Shown here: positions 8,466-15,967 of the stretch, in pieces
Layout of the letters: every line of letters begins with the position of its first letter
How positions within the stretch are numbered: the stretch's first letter is position 1
Assembly (NCBI RefSeq): GCF_014656075.1
Contig: NZ_BNBS01000013.1
Location: forward strand, 33,667 to 97,666
Source of the DNA: Streptomyces hydrogenans
GTDB taxonomy: Bacteria > Actinomycetota > Actinomycetes > Streptomycetales > Streptomycetaceae
Direction: 5' to 3'
DNA length: 64,000 nt
The notes under the pieces: generated by a model
What the model was told of the DNA's origin: nothing
Seen by the model: the letters and a program-made list of their open reading frames with translations, nothing else
Databases searched by the model: none
Made by a program: the position numbers and the translations under genes

Positions 8466-9725
8466 TTACGCGTTCGGCGCGAGGTCCGTGCCGGCGCCGC
8501 GACGGCGGACCGCCACCAGGTCGGTACGGGCGTCAGAGGCGCCGGTGGACACCGCCGCCGGGGTCTCGGCGGGGGCCTCGGTGTGGCCGCCGCAGGGGCC
8601 GCAGCCGCCGCCGGCCGCCGCGTCCGCGTGCGAGCCGCAGCCGGCCGCCGCCTCGGAACCGCAGCCGCCCGACGCGGCGTGCGAACCGCAGCCGCCGGCG
8701 CCGGACGCCGCGAGGGCGGCGGCGCGGTCGGGGGGCAGCGTGGTGGTGCCCGCGCCCTCCACCTCGAAGCCGGCGTCCGCGATCATGTCGAGGTCGGCCT
8801 TGCCGGCCTGGCCCTCGCTGGTGAGGTAGTCGCCGAGGAAGATCGAGTTGGCGATGTTCAGCGCCAGCGGCTGCATCGACCGCAGGTGGACCTCGCGGCC
8901 GCCCGCGATCCGGACCTCCACGTCGGGGCAGACGAAGCGGACCATGGCCAGGATCCGCAGGCAGCGCTGCGGGCTGAGGTTCCACTCCTTCGCCAGCGGA
9001 GTGCCCTCGAAGGGGATCAGGAAGTTGACCGGCACCGAGTCGGAGTCCAGCTCGCGCAGCGCGAACACCACGTCGACCAGGTCCTCGTCGGTCTCGCCCA
9101 TGCCCGCGATCAGGCCCGAGCAGGCCGAGAGTCCGGCGGCGTGCGCCTTCTGCACGGTGTCCACCCGGTCCGCGTAGGTGTGGGTGGTGGTGATCTCGCC
9201 GTACGTGCCCTCGGAGGTGTTGAGGTTGTGGTTGTACGCGTCGGCGCCGGCCGTCTTCAGCCGCTCGGCCTGACCGTCGGAGAGCAGACCGAGGCAGGCG
9301 CACACCTCGACGCCCTCGTTCTGCTCCTTGATCGCCTCGATGGTCCTGCCGACCCGGTCGACGTCCCGGTCGGTCGGGCCGCGGCCGCTCGCCACCAGGC
9401 AGACCCGCTTGGCGCCGCCGGCGATGCCGGCCGCGGCGGCCTCGGACGCCTCGTCCGGCTTCAGCCACGTGTACTTGAGGATGTCGGCCTTGGAGCCGAG
9501 CCGCTGCGAACAGTACGAGCAGTCCTCCGGGCAGAGTCCCGACTTCAGGTTGACGAGGTAGTTGAGCTTCACCCGCCGTCCGAACCACTGACGGCGCACC
9601 TTGCCGGCCGCGGCCACCACATCGAGCAGTTCGTCGTCGGAGGTCGCCAGGACGGCGAGCGCTTCTTCACGGGTCGGCGACTCGCGCCGCAGCCCCTTCT
9701 CCACCAGCGTGTTCAGCAGGTCCAT
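8466..9725 (-). CDS. bioB: Biotin synthase with Cys/His-rich C-terminal tail
   Basis: Radical-SAM biotin synthase, which inserts sulfur into dethiobiotin. 419 residues. The 4Fe-4S motif is CPEDCSYC (Cys65, Cys69, Cys72). The barrel carries YNHNLNTS and the conserved substrate and cluster motifs through [17 protein letters not shown] 9725 begins [18 protein letters not shown]; the frame is open upstream, but without a family match. The last 76 residues, from about 344, are an extension with five Cys (346, 355, 363, 375, 378) and three His in GCGSH-type repeats. BioB proper ends near residue 330. The tail may bind metal or supply iron or sulfur; that is inference. Confidence 0.95.
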   Translation of the reverse strand: MDLLNTLVEKGLRRESPTREEALAVLATSDDELLDVVAAAGKVRRQWFGRRVKLNYLVNLKSGLCPEDCSYCSQRLGSKADILKYTWLKPDEASEAAAAGIAGGAKRVCLVASGRGPTDRDVDRVGRTIEAIKEQNEGVEVCACLGLLSDGQAERLKTAGADAYNHNLNTSEGTYGEITTTHTYADRVDTVQKAHAAGLSACSGLIAGMGETDEDLVDVVFALRELDSDSVPVNFLIPFEGTPLAKEWNLSPQRCLRILAMVRFVCPDVEVRIAGGREVHLRSMQPLALNIANSIFLGDYLTSEGQAGKADLDMIADAGFEVEGAGTTTLPPDRAAALAASGAGGCGSHAASGGCGSEAAAGCGSHADAAAGGGCGPCGGHTEAPAETPAAVSTGASDARTDLVAVRRRGAGTDLAPNA

Positions 9726-9847
9726 AAGGGCTGATCCTTGCCTACGGCACACCCCCCGGCCAAGGAGGATCTGAACAAACGGGCCCGATCGAGGTGTGTG
9801 TATGACCACATCCCGACCTCGGCCGCCTGCGGTTAGGGTCTGTGCGC

Positions 9848-9873
9848 TGCCTACAAAAGGTGCCTACAAAAGG
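9848..9873. repeat. Two adjacent 13-bp repeats upstream of bioF
   Basis: TGCCTACAAAAGG occurs twice head to tail (9848-9860, 9861-9873). The second copy supplies the AAAAGGA ribosome site of bioF. TGCCTAC also occurs at 9739-9745, just upstream of bioB, so the motif appears three times in the divergent bio control region. A TAGGGT hexamer at 9834-9839 could be the bioF -10 box. Confidence 0.6.
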
Positions 9874-9881
9874 AACGCCGC

Positions 9882-11060
9882 ATGTCCCAGGCCCAGCCGA
9901 CCCCGCCCGCGCGCCGCACCGCCTTCGACTGGACCGGTGCCGAGGCCCGCCGGAGGGCCGAGGCCGGGCTGGTCCGGACCCTACGGCCGCGCCGGGCCGA
10001 GTCCGAGCTGGTGGACCTGGCGGGCAACGACTACCTCGGCCTCACCCGGCACCCGGAGGTCACCGCCGCCGCCGCCGAGGCGGCCCGGCGCTGGGGGGCG
10101 GGCGCGACCGGTTCGCGCCTCGTCACCGGTACGACCGAACTGCACGCCACGCTCGAACGCGAACTGGCCGCGTTCTGCGGCTTCGAGGCCGCCCTGGTCT
10201 TCTCCTCCGGCTACACCGCCAACCTCGCCGCGCTCACCGCGCTCGGCGGGCCGGGCGCGCTCATCGTGTCCGATGCCGCCAACCACGCCTCGATCGTCGA
10301 CGGCTGCCGGCTGGCCCGCGCCGAGGCGGCGGTGGTCCCGCACGCCGACCCCGAAGCCGTACGCAAGACGCTGGAGGCGCATCCGGACCGGCGGGCGCTC
10401 GCCGTCAGCGACTCCGTCTTCTCCGTCGACGGCGACCGGGCACCGCTGGAGGAACTCGCCGCCGTCTGCCGTGACCACGGCGCCGGGATCGTCGTGGACG
10501 ACGCGCACGGGTTCGGTGTCCTGGGGGAGGGCGGCCGGGGGGCGCCGTACGGTGCCGGACTCGCCGGTGACGAGGACGTGGTGGCCACCCTCACCCTCTC
10601 CAAGTCGCTGGGCAGCCAGGGTGGTGCGGTGCTCGGGCCCGCGCGGGTGATCGAGCACCTCGTCAACGCGGCGCGCACCTTCATCTTCGACACCGGGCTC
10701 GCTCCGGCCGCGACCGGTGCGGCGCTCGCGAGCCTCCGCCTGATCGCCGCCGATCCGGGTCTCGCCGGGCGGGCGCGCACGGTCGCTGTCGATCTGCACA
10801 GGATGCTCACCGAGGCCGGCTTCACCTCGGCCCGGCCGGACGCCGCCGTGGTGTCGGTGCACGCGCCGGGGCCCGAGGAGGCCCTTCGATGGGCCGCCGA
10901 CTGCCGCGAACACGGTCTGTCCGTGGGGTGTTTCCGTCCTCCGTCCGTTCCGGACGGGATCTCGCGGCTGCGGCTGACGGCGCGCGCGGACCTCACCGCC
11001 GCGGAGATCGCGGCGGCGGTCGCGACGATCGTGCGGACCGCGCCGGCCGGGGCGCGCTGA
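9882..11060 (+). CDS. bioF: 8-amino-7-oxononanoate synthase
   Basis: PLP-dependent condensation of pimeloyl-ACP/CoA with L-alanine, the first step of the biotin-ring branch. 392 residues. It carries NDYLGLTRHPEV, GAGATGSRLVTG, SDAANHASIVDG, VVDDAHGFGVLGEGG and TLSKSLGSQGG with the PLP Lys. ATG 9882 follows AAAAGGA by about 7 bp. It is divergent from bioB across 156 bp and completes the bioF-A-D-B set in this window. Early pimelate genes (bioC, bioH) are not in view. Downstream, a gap of 193 bp separates it from the ATPase gene. Confidence 0.95.
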   Translation: MSQAQPTPPARRTAFDWTGAEARRRAEAGLVRTLRPRRAESELVDLAGNDYLGLTRHPEVTAAAAEAARRWGAGATGSRLVTGTTELHATLERELAAFCGFEAALVFSSGYTANLAALTALGGPGALIVSDAANHASIVDGCRLARAEAAVVPHADPEAVRKTLEAHPDRRALAVSDSVFSVDGDRAPLEELAAVCRDHGAGIVVDDAHGFGVLGEGGRGAPYGAGLAGDEDVVATLTLSKSLGSQGGAVLGPARVIEHLVNAARTFIFDTGLAPAATGAALASLRLIAADPGLAGRARTVAVDLHRMLTEAGFTSARPDAAVVSVHAPGPEEALRWAADCREHGLSVGCFRPPSVPDGISRLRLTARADLTAAEIAAAVATIVRTAPAGAR

Positions 11061-11253
11061 GCGCCGGTGCCCGCTGAGCCCCGGACATTGTGCGGACGTC
11101 CAAGGTCGGCTCGTGGGGCGAGAGTTCACCGCTTCGGGCGACAGAACGGGGCATATATCGGGAGAACGCCCCACCCGGGCACCCGATCGGTGGCAGTCTG
11201 ACGCGGAGCGCGATCCGGGGCGACGGCCCCGGCGGGAAAGGGACGACGTCGCC

Positions 11254-11712
11254 ATGGCAGATCACCGAGAAGCATCCGTCACCCTGCCGAGCGAACCCGC
11301 CTCGGTCGCCGCGGCACGGAGGTTCGTGTCGGAGGTGCTCGGTCGCTGGGGACTGGACGACGGCGCTGACACGGCGGAAGCGGCGGACGCGCTCCGGTTG
11401 ATGGTGTCGGAGCTGGCGACCAACGCGGTGGTGCACACCTTTGGGCAATCGCCCACCTTCACCGTCGAGCTGCGCCTCGACCGCGAGCAGGTCCTGCGGG
11501 TCGGTGTCACGGACAGCCATCCGCGCTTCCCGCGCCGGCTCCCGGCCGCCGTCCAGCAGGACAACGGGCGCGGCATGGTGATCATCCGGGTGCTCGCGGC
11601 GGAGGCGGGCGGACGGCTCTCCTTCACGCCGACCGACGAGGGCGGAAAGACCGTGTGGATCACGCTGCCGTGGGTCGCCGCCACGAGGGCCGACGTCGTG
11701 CCCGCCTGCTGA
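11254..11712 (+). CDS. HATPase_c_2 ATP-binding protein (anti-sigma/SpoIIAB-like)
   Basis: 152 residues with the GHKL ATPase fold of RsbW/SpoIIAB-type regulators. The N box is ELATNAVVHT; the G1/G2 region is DNGRGMVIIRVLAAEAGGR. Streptomycetes carry dozens of these small kinases, which phosphorylate anti-anti-sigma factors or bind sigma factors. No sigma factor or STAS partner lies nearby, so its target is unknown. ATG 11254 (MADHREASVTLPSEP) is chosen because GGGAAAGG lies about 12 bp upstream and the domain begins right after. The frame extends upstream to 11113, but that part has no domain character. Confidence 0.87.
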   Translation: MADHREASVTLPSEPASVAAARRFVSEVLGRWGLDDGADTAEAADALRLMVSELATNAVVHTFGQSPTFTVELRLDREQVLRVGVTDSHPRFPRRLPAAVQQDNGRGMVIIRVLAAEAGGRLSFTPTDEGGKTVWITLPWVAATRADVVPAC

Positions 11713-11730
11713 ACGCCGTGTCGGCGCCGT

Positions 11731-12174
11731 TCATTCGGCGTGCATCGCGGTCGAGGGCCACGCGCCGCCGGCGAAGTGGCGCGCCCAGTAGTACGGATTG
11801 ACGTCCGCGAGCCTGCGGGAGAGCCAGCGGGTCGGGTCCTCGGGGTCGGGGACGCCGACCTCGACGTCGGGCCCCCAGAGCGCGAGCCGTTCCTGGCAGA
11901 TCCCGCACGGCGGCAGGATGACGTACCGGCCGTCCTCCGGGTCGCGGAAGACGCACACGGAGGCGGTCACCCTCCGGTCGAGGGTGTACGCCTGGCAGTA
12001 CGCGCCGGTCTCCTGGCAGAGGCTGACGCTCGCGTGGATGTTGTCGAAGCCGACGCTGGTCAGGATCCGCCCGTCGTCGAGGCGGACGGCGGCGGCCCCT
12101 CCGGGCTCGTCGGCGGGCCAGCGGCGGTCCAGCTGGGCGATGGCGGCGTCGACGAGGGCTTGGTCAAGTGTCAT
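11731..12174 (-). CDS. Cytidine-deaminase-like zinc hydrolase
   Basis: 147 residues of the cytidine/blasticidin-S deaminase superfamily. The zinc site is readable: CQE (Cys53, catalytic Glu55) in VSLCQETGAY and PPCGICQE (Cys90, Cys93). Such proteins hydrolyse cytidine or related aminopyrimidine nucleosides. The N-terminal half is shorter than in E. coli Cdd, like the Bacillus tetrameric type. It is convergent with the ATPase gene at 11254. The exact base is inferred from family only. Confidence 0.8.
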   Translation of the reverse strand: MTLDQALVDAAIAQLDRRWPADEPGGAAAVRLDDGRILTSVGFDNIHASVSLCQETGAYCQAYTLDRRVTASVCVFRDPEDGRYVILPPCGICQERLALWGPDVEVGVPDPEDPTRWLSRRLADVNPYYWARHFAGGAWPSTAMHAE

Positions 12175-12190
12175 CGCCGCATCCTAGGAA

Positions 12191-12315
12191 GGGCCGGGGT
12201 GATTGCGCACGGCCTTGGGCAGGGCCGGGTGTTTGCGCACCGCCTGGGTGGGGCGGGGTGATCGCGCACCGCCTCGGGTGGGTGGGGCAGGGCGATTGCA
12301 CAGTGCCTCGGGTGA
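12191..12315. repeat. Four degenerate tandem copies of a ~31-bp unit
   Basis: Copies run at 12191-12221, 12222-12250, 12251-12284 and 12285-12315 (29-34 bp), each close to GGGCNGGGTGATTGCGCAC followed by CGCCTCGGGTG. The array fills most of the gap between the deaminase start (12174) and the NlpC terminator. No coding potential is seen. Confidence 0.7.
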
Positions 12316-12332
12316 GGCGGGGGAGAGGGGTA

Positions 12333-12392
12333 CGGCGCCTGCGGGAGGGTGCGGCGGCGCCACCGCACCCGGGGACACGACCGCAGGCGCCG
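12333..12392 (-). terminator. Long bipartite terminator hairpin of the NlpC/P60 gene
   Basis: The outer stem is 12 bp (12333-12344 with 12381-12392). The inner stem is 8 bp (12347-12354 with 12363-12370). It begins 5 bp after the stop of the minus-strand gene. Confidence 0.75.
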
Positions 12393-12397
12393 TCGGG

Positions 12398-12874
12398 TCA
12401 GCGCACGCGACCGTAGTAGACCTTGGAGCTCCAGATCCGGTCGAGCTTCACCCAGGATCCCGTCTTGGGCGAATGCCAGATCTTGCCGCTGCCGGCGTAG
12501 ATCCCCACGTGGTAGACCCTGCCGCCCGAGTGGAAGAAGACCAGGTCGCCCTTCTGGCGGCTGGAGGCGGAGATGTGCCGGGTCTTGTTGTACTGCTGCT
12601 GCGCGGTGCGGGGCAGCGACTTGCCCGCCTTCTTGTACGCGTAGAGCGTCAGTCCGGAGCAGTCGAAGCGGGTGGGACCCGCCGCGCCGTATCCGTAGGG
12701 CGCGCCCTTCTTGGACGCGGCGACGCCCAGTGCCTTCGTCGCGTATGAGGTGGCCGCCTGGGCCTCTGGTGCCGCTCCCGGGGCGAGGAGCGTGCCGCCG
12801 ACGGCGGCGAGGGTGAGAGCCGAGACGGCTCCGGCCCGGGACAGCAGGGACGGGACATGCATCTGCGCAGTCAT
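12398..12874 (-). CDS. Secreted NlpC/P60 peptidoglycan hydrolase under c-di-AMP riboswitch
   Basis: A 158-residue exported cysteine peptidase that cuts stem peptides of peptidoglycan. A signal peptide covers about residues 1-40 (basic start, LTLAAVGGTLLAPGA, then AQA-AT). The NlpC/P60 domain has the catalytic Cys72 in FDCSGLTLYAY, His122 in YHVGIYAG and His134 in IWHSP. There is no SH3, LysM or coiled-coil targeting domain, so it is a minimal single-domain form. ATG 12874 is preceded by GAAGGG. The leader is a ydaO/yuaA-type riboswitch, which points to control by cyclic di-AMP, as for other cell-wall hydrolases of the group. Confidence 0.92.
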   Translation of the reverse strand: MTAQMHVPSLLSRAGAVSALTLAAVGGTLLAPGAAPEAQAATSYATKALGVAASKKGAPYGYGAAGPTRFDCSGLTLYAYKKAGKSLPRTAQQQYNKTRHISASSRQKGDLVFFHSGGRVYHVGIYAGSGKIWHSPKTGSWVKLDRIWSSKVYYGRVR

Positions 12875-12882
12875 GCGCAACC

Positions 12883-13030
12883 CTTCGTCAGCCGCCTGTG
12901 AAGGATGACCTGTCGGGTTCGGGCAGGCGAAGATGCCCGGCCGCGGCTGCGGCTTCACCCCAAGGGACGGCCGCGCTGGGGAATCAGCGCGGTCGACCCG
13001 TACTGCTCGGGTCCTCCACTCCTGCCGGTC
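12883..13030 (-). ncRNA. c-di-AMP riboswitch (ydaO/yuaA leader)
   Basis: Read on the minus strand, the leader carries the hallmark ydaO blocks in order: a GACCCG/CGGGTC hairpin (12995-13013), a 7-bp CCGCGCT/AGCGCGG hairpin (12971-12992), then TTGGGGTGAAGCCGC, GCCGGGC and CCCGAACCCGACAGGTCA followed by CAGGCGGCTGACGAAGGG. The last block runs into the ribosome site of the NlpC/P60 gene. In this class ligand binding turns expression off. Boundaries are approximate. Confidence 0.85.
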
Positions 13031-13398
13031 CAATCCTGTCGACCAGACGTCCGGGACGGCGGCAGGACTCGGCGTCCGCCCGGACCGCCCCGCCTGGATG
13101 GCGGGGGCTTGTCGTCGTCGAGGATCTTGACCCACGGTTCGGGCGAAAACCGAGCGGAAACGGCGTTATGTGAGGCTCCTCACGACTGATCCATACGGGT
13201 GGACAAGAGGGTTTCGTGATCGTCGTAGGTTTGGGCGACGAGCCTCGTACCAGCGCCGGAATGTCCTATTCCGCCAAATGCGTACACCTGTTGCGCAACT
13301 CGCACGCCGCAACTGTCGATCCCTCGAATACGCCGAACGGGGGACGGTTTCTGCGTCTCGTGTCGGCCGTCCGGGGCTGGACACGACACGTCGGAATG
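13031..13398. other. Non-coding stretch upstream of the riboswitch
   Basis: I see no convincing gene; short open frames here lack ribosome sites and actinobacterial codon bias. It holds a perfect 14-bp palindrome, GTGAGGCTCCTCAC (13170-13183), and a hairpin at 13087-13108. It probably contains the promoter of the riboswitch transcript and the 3' region of the 101-residue gene. Confidence 0.5.
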
Positions 13399-13704
13399 TC
13401 AACTCGCCCGTGTTCCCGGCACGGTGACGCGGGCTGCTCGCCGCTCGCCGTCCAACACCCGCAGCGCGCACGCCAATGTCTCGGCGTGGACCTCGCTCTC
13501 GCCCCGCATGTGCATGAGCGTCAGGGCCTCGCGCAGCGCGTCCACGCGGCCGACCAGCGCCTGCGCGGCGCGCAGGGCGCCATAGGTATGCGAACCCCTG
13601 GATGGATTGATCTTCCCCAGAAGGTCGACGACTTCGAGGTACGCGTCGATGAACTGCCCCTCGGCACGCGTCAGGGCGGGCAGCGGCGGAAGCTCCGGCA
13701 CCAT
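13399..13704 (-). CDS. Small hypothetical protein in operon with ClpP-like gene
   Basis: A 101-residue protein I do not recognise. It is predicted mostly helical (FIDAYLEVVDLLGKINPSRG, LRAAQALVGRVDALREALTLMHM), without signal peptide or membrane segment. ATG 13704 lies 7 bp beyond the ClpP-like stop, so the two are almost certainly co-transcribed and coupled. A structural or adaptor role with the ClpP-like protein is possible from position alone. Confidence 0.7.
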   Translation of the reverse strand: MVPELPPLPALTRAEGQFIDAYLEVVDLLGKINPSRGSHTYGALRAAQALVGRVDALREALTLMHMRGESEVHAETLACALRVLDGERRAARVTVPGTRAS

Positions 13705-13711
13705 CGCGGGC

Positions 13712-14335
13712 TCACCGGGCCGAGGCGGCGGAGGCGGCCCGCCTGTCGCTGACGATGTGGTCGACCAGGCCGTACGCCTGCGCGGCCGGCGCGTCCAGGA
13801 CGGTCAGGCGGTCGGTGTCGGCGGCGATCCCCGCCGCGTCCCGGCCGGTGTACGAGGCGAGGAGCTCCGTCATGACGGCGCGCATGCGCAGCAGTTCGTG
13901 CGCCTGGAGGTCCAGGTCGGAGAGCTGCCCGTTGAGGGGTTCGTCGAGCACCGGCTGGCGCAGGGTGACCCGGGCGCCGGGCAGCATCAGGCGCTTGCCG
14001 GGCGCGCCGGCGGCGAGGAGGACCGCCGCCGTGGAGCCCGCCTGCCCGAGGCAGGTCGTCTCCACGTCGCTCGCCAGGCTGCGCATCGTGTCGTGGATCG
14101 CGGTCATGGCGGTGATCGAGCCGCCGGGGGAGTTGAGGTACAGGGCGATGTCCCGACCCGGATCCGCGTGGTCGAGGTACAGGAGCTGGGCGATCACGTC
14201 GCTCGCCGCGATGTCGTCGACCGTCGTGCCGAGGAAGACGATCCGGTTCTCCAGGAGCTTGGCGTACGGATCCAGGGTCCGGGTGCCGTACGGGGTCCGT
14301 TCCGAGAACTCCGGCAGAACGTGGCGTGCGTCCAT
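13712..14335 (-). CDS. ClpP-family protein lacking catalytic His and Asp (ClpR-like)
   Basis: 207 residues, normal ClpP length, with the fold signatures YLNSPGGSITA, GQAGSTAAVLLAAG and AAQAYGLVD. The nucleophile Ser101 is kept. The catalytic His of MIHQP is Arg126 (TLRQP), and the catalytic Asp of the ERD motif aligns with Leu177 (TDRL) without gaps. Active ClpP needs all three, so this is probably inactive alone, like plastid/cyanobacterial ClpR, and might form mixed rings with other ClpPs. ATG 14335 follows a strong AAGGAGGTGC. It is first of two genes, divergent from the Phd antitoxin. Confidence 0.9.
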   Translation of the reverse strand: MDARHVLPEFSERTPYGTRTLDPYAKLLENRIVFLGTTVDDIAASDVIAQLLYLDHADPGRDIALYLNSPGGSITAMTAIHDTMRSLASDVETTCLGQAGSTAAVLLAAGAPGKRLMLPGARVTLRQPVLDEPLNGQLSDLDLQAHELLRMRAVMTELLASYTGRDAAGIAADTDRLTVLDAPAAQAYGLVDHIVSDRRAASAASAR

Positions 14336-14350
14336 CAGGAGCACCTCCTT

Positions 14351-14375
14351 CTGTAAAAAATGTACAGGACGTACA
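14351..14375. promoter_or_regulatory. Overlapping dyads between clpP-like and phd genes (candidate antitoxin operator)
   Basis: TGTAC and GTACA form an inverted repeat with a 5-bp spacer (14361-14375). An overlapping dyad, CTGTA (14351-14355) with TACAG (14363-14367), lies beside it. The 58-bp divergent region is AT-rich compared with its surroundings. Phd/YefM antitoxins repress their own promoters through such short palindromes. Confidence 0.55.
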
Positions 14376-14393
14376 GACCGTAAGATGAGGAGC

Positions 14394-14693
14394 ATGACCT
14401 ACGAGATCCCGGTGACGCAAGCGCGGGCGGAGCTCGCCGACCTCATCAACCGCGTGGTGTACGGCGACGAGCGCGTGGTCGTGACCCGCCACGGGAAGCC
14501 GCTCGTGGCCCTGGTCTCCGCCGCTGACCTGGAACGACTGGAGAAGCTGGAGGCCGAGGCGCCGGAGGAGGCCGAAGAGCTGGTCATCACCTCGCTGTCC
14601 GGAGTGTCCGGTCCGGGCGTTCTGGGTTCCGCCACCGGTGAACAGCGCCGCTTCGGCATCGCCGCCCACCACCGCGAGCCCGGCACCGGCTGA
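14394..14693 (+). CDS. Phd/YefM-family antitoxin without an adjacent toxin
   Basis: 99 residues. The N-terminal Phd/YefM DNA-binding and dimer domain is clear: YEIPVTQARAELADLINRVV, then ERVVVTRHGKPLVALVSAADLERL. It is followed by an acidic linker and a tail of about 35 residues that would normally wrap a toxin. No RelE/Doc/YoeB-like gene follows: a terminator and then a minus-strand membrane gene come next. ATG 14394 follows GATGAGGAGC. It is divergent from the ClpP-like operon across 58 bp. It may act as a stand-alone repressor of that operon, or have a distant toxin. Confidence 0.85.
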   Translation: MTYEIPVTQARAELADLINRVVYGDERVVVTRHGKPLVALVSAADLERLEKLEAEAPEEAEELVITSLSGVSGPGVLGSATGEQRRFGIAAHHREPGTG

Positions 14694-14790
14694 CCCGGCG
14701 GGGCGAGCCCTGGACCGCGCCCCCGGATCGCACTCTCTGGATCGCGCCCCCGGTGTCGTGACCCCTTGCTCGCGACCCCGTGTATACGGA

Positions 14791-14830
14791 AGCCGCGTGC
14801 CCCCGTCCGCTACAGCGGGGGCACGCGGCT
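14791..14830. terminator. Bidirectional terminator hairpin
   Basis: A 15-bp perfect stem (14791-14805 with 14816-14830) with a 10-nt loop, between the antitoxin gene and the convergent membrane-protein gene. Confidence 0.85.
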
Positions 14831-14848
14831 GTCTGTGGGGTGCGGCGA

Positions 14849-15904
14849 TCAGCCGGTCGAAGCCGAAGCCGAAGCCGAAGCCGAAGCCGAAGCCGAAGCC
14901 GAAGCCGGAGTGCCGGACGCGGACGCCGCGGCCGGTACGGGCTCCGCCGCCGTCCGGCCCCGCCGTCCGCCCAGGGTCACGGCCGTGAGCCCCGCGGCCG
15001 CCCAGAGGGAGAGGACCAGGACGGGACCGCCCGCCGCTGCCCCGTCAAAGTAGGCGACGGACCGGAGGGCCTGGCCGCCCGCGCCCGGCGGCAGCCACTG
15101 GCCGAGGAGGCCGATGCCGGTCGGCAGGAGTTCCGGCGCGCTGCTCATGCCGGAGAAGGCGTTGCCCGCGAGCACGGTGAGGACGGCCGCGAGGCCGAGG
15201 CCCGGCTTGCCGAGCAGGGTGGCGAGCCCCGAGAAGGTGGCGCCGATGGCGAGCACGGTGAGGGCGAACACGCCGGCCTCCGCCCACCAGTTCCCGGTCA
15301 GGGCGCCGAGCCAGCTGTGGGTGAGGGCCGCGCCCGCGAGTCCGGCGAGGGCCGAGGCGCCGGCGAGGGCCGTCGCGGCGCGCGTCCCGCGCAGTCCGAG
15401 GAAGAGGGCGGCCACGCCCGTCGCGGCGCCCGCGACGGCGAGCGGCAGCAGGCCGGCGCCGAGCACGCTGCCGCGCGGATCCGCCGTGGGCGGGGCGACG
15501 ACGTCGGCGACCGGGTCGGTCCTGCCCTCGGCGGCGGCGCCGGCGGTGACCGCCTCGCGGAGAAGGCCGGCGACGACCGGGCTGCCGGCGGACGCGGTCA
15601 GCAGTTCCGGTCCGGCCGGGGTGACGACGACCGCGCCGTAGATCTCACGGGCCTCGACGGCGGAGCGCGCGGCGGCGGCGTCCTCGTACCGGTGGATCTC
15701 GAAGGCGCCCTCGTGCCGGCCGAGCTCGCGGGCCAGCCCGTCGGCGGCCGCCGCGGGGCCCGCGATCCCGACGGGGAGGTCGCGCGGGGCGGTACGGGCG
15801 GCGGGCCAGGCGAAGGTCCACAGGAGAAGGGCGGCGAGCACGGGGACGAGCAGGATCACCGCGAGGGTCGTGCGCCCCGCGGTGGGGGCGGCGGCGGAGG
15901 GCAT
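14849..15904 (-). CDS. Multi-pass membrane protein, ABC-2/YhgE-Pip-like, with (AS)n tail
   Basis: 351 residues. One N-terminal membrane segment (LAVILLVPVLAALLLWTFAW), an extracytoplasmic stretch of about 130 residues, then four to five further segments between residues 150 and 320. This layout resembles YhgE/Pip and ABC-2-type permeases. No ATPase lies beside it. The C-terminal 25 residues are mostly alternating Ala-Ser, coded by eight GAAGCC hexamers read in reverse. ATG 15904 (MPSAAAPTAGRTT) is chosen over upstream starts inside the 18-bp repeat region. It is divergent from a TetR gene that probably represses it. Confidence 0.75.
   Translation of the reverse strand: MPSAAAPTAGRTTLAVILLVPVLAALLLWTFAWPAARTAPRDLPVGIAGPAAAADGLARELGRHEGAFEIHRYEDAAAARSAVEAREIYGAVVVTPAGPELLTASAGSPVVAGLLREAVTAGAAAEGRTDPVADVVAPPTADPRGSVLGAGLLPLAVAGAATGVAALFLGLRGTRAATALAGASALAGLAGAALTHSWLGALTGNWWAEAGVFALTVLAIGATFSGLATLLGKPGLGLAAVLTVLAGNAFSGMSSAPELLPTGIGLLGQWLPPGAGGQALRSVAYFDGAAAGGPVLVLSLWAAAGLTAVTLGGRRGRTAAEPVPAAASASGTPASASASASASASASASTG
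14859..14906. repeat. Hexanucleotide microsatellite (GAAGCC)x8
   Basis: Eight perfect GAAGCC units. On the minus strand they encode the Ala-Ser tail of the membrane protein. The same hexamer, in the same strand orientation, is repeated nine times at 53005-53058. Confidence 0.95.
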
Positions 15905-15967
15905 GGCGGCCTCGATTCGATGCGCGGGACGGGAACGGGCGGGCGGAACCGCCCCCCAGGGCCGGTC

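Noticed and set aside
12191..12315. Possible CRISPR array
   Set aside because: The ~31-bp units are directly adjacent with no unique spacers, are degenerate, and there are no cas genes.
13166..13471. Open frames on both strands between the riboswitch and the 101-residue gene
   Set aside because: Codon use is not actinobacterial, no start has a ribosome site, and they overlap the palindrome at 13170 and the end of a better-supported gene.
14694..14848. Missing toxin after the Phd antitoxin
   Set aside because: The stretch contains only two near-identical 17-bp repeats and a terminator; no frame encodes a RelE, Doc or YoeB-like protein.
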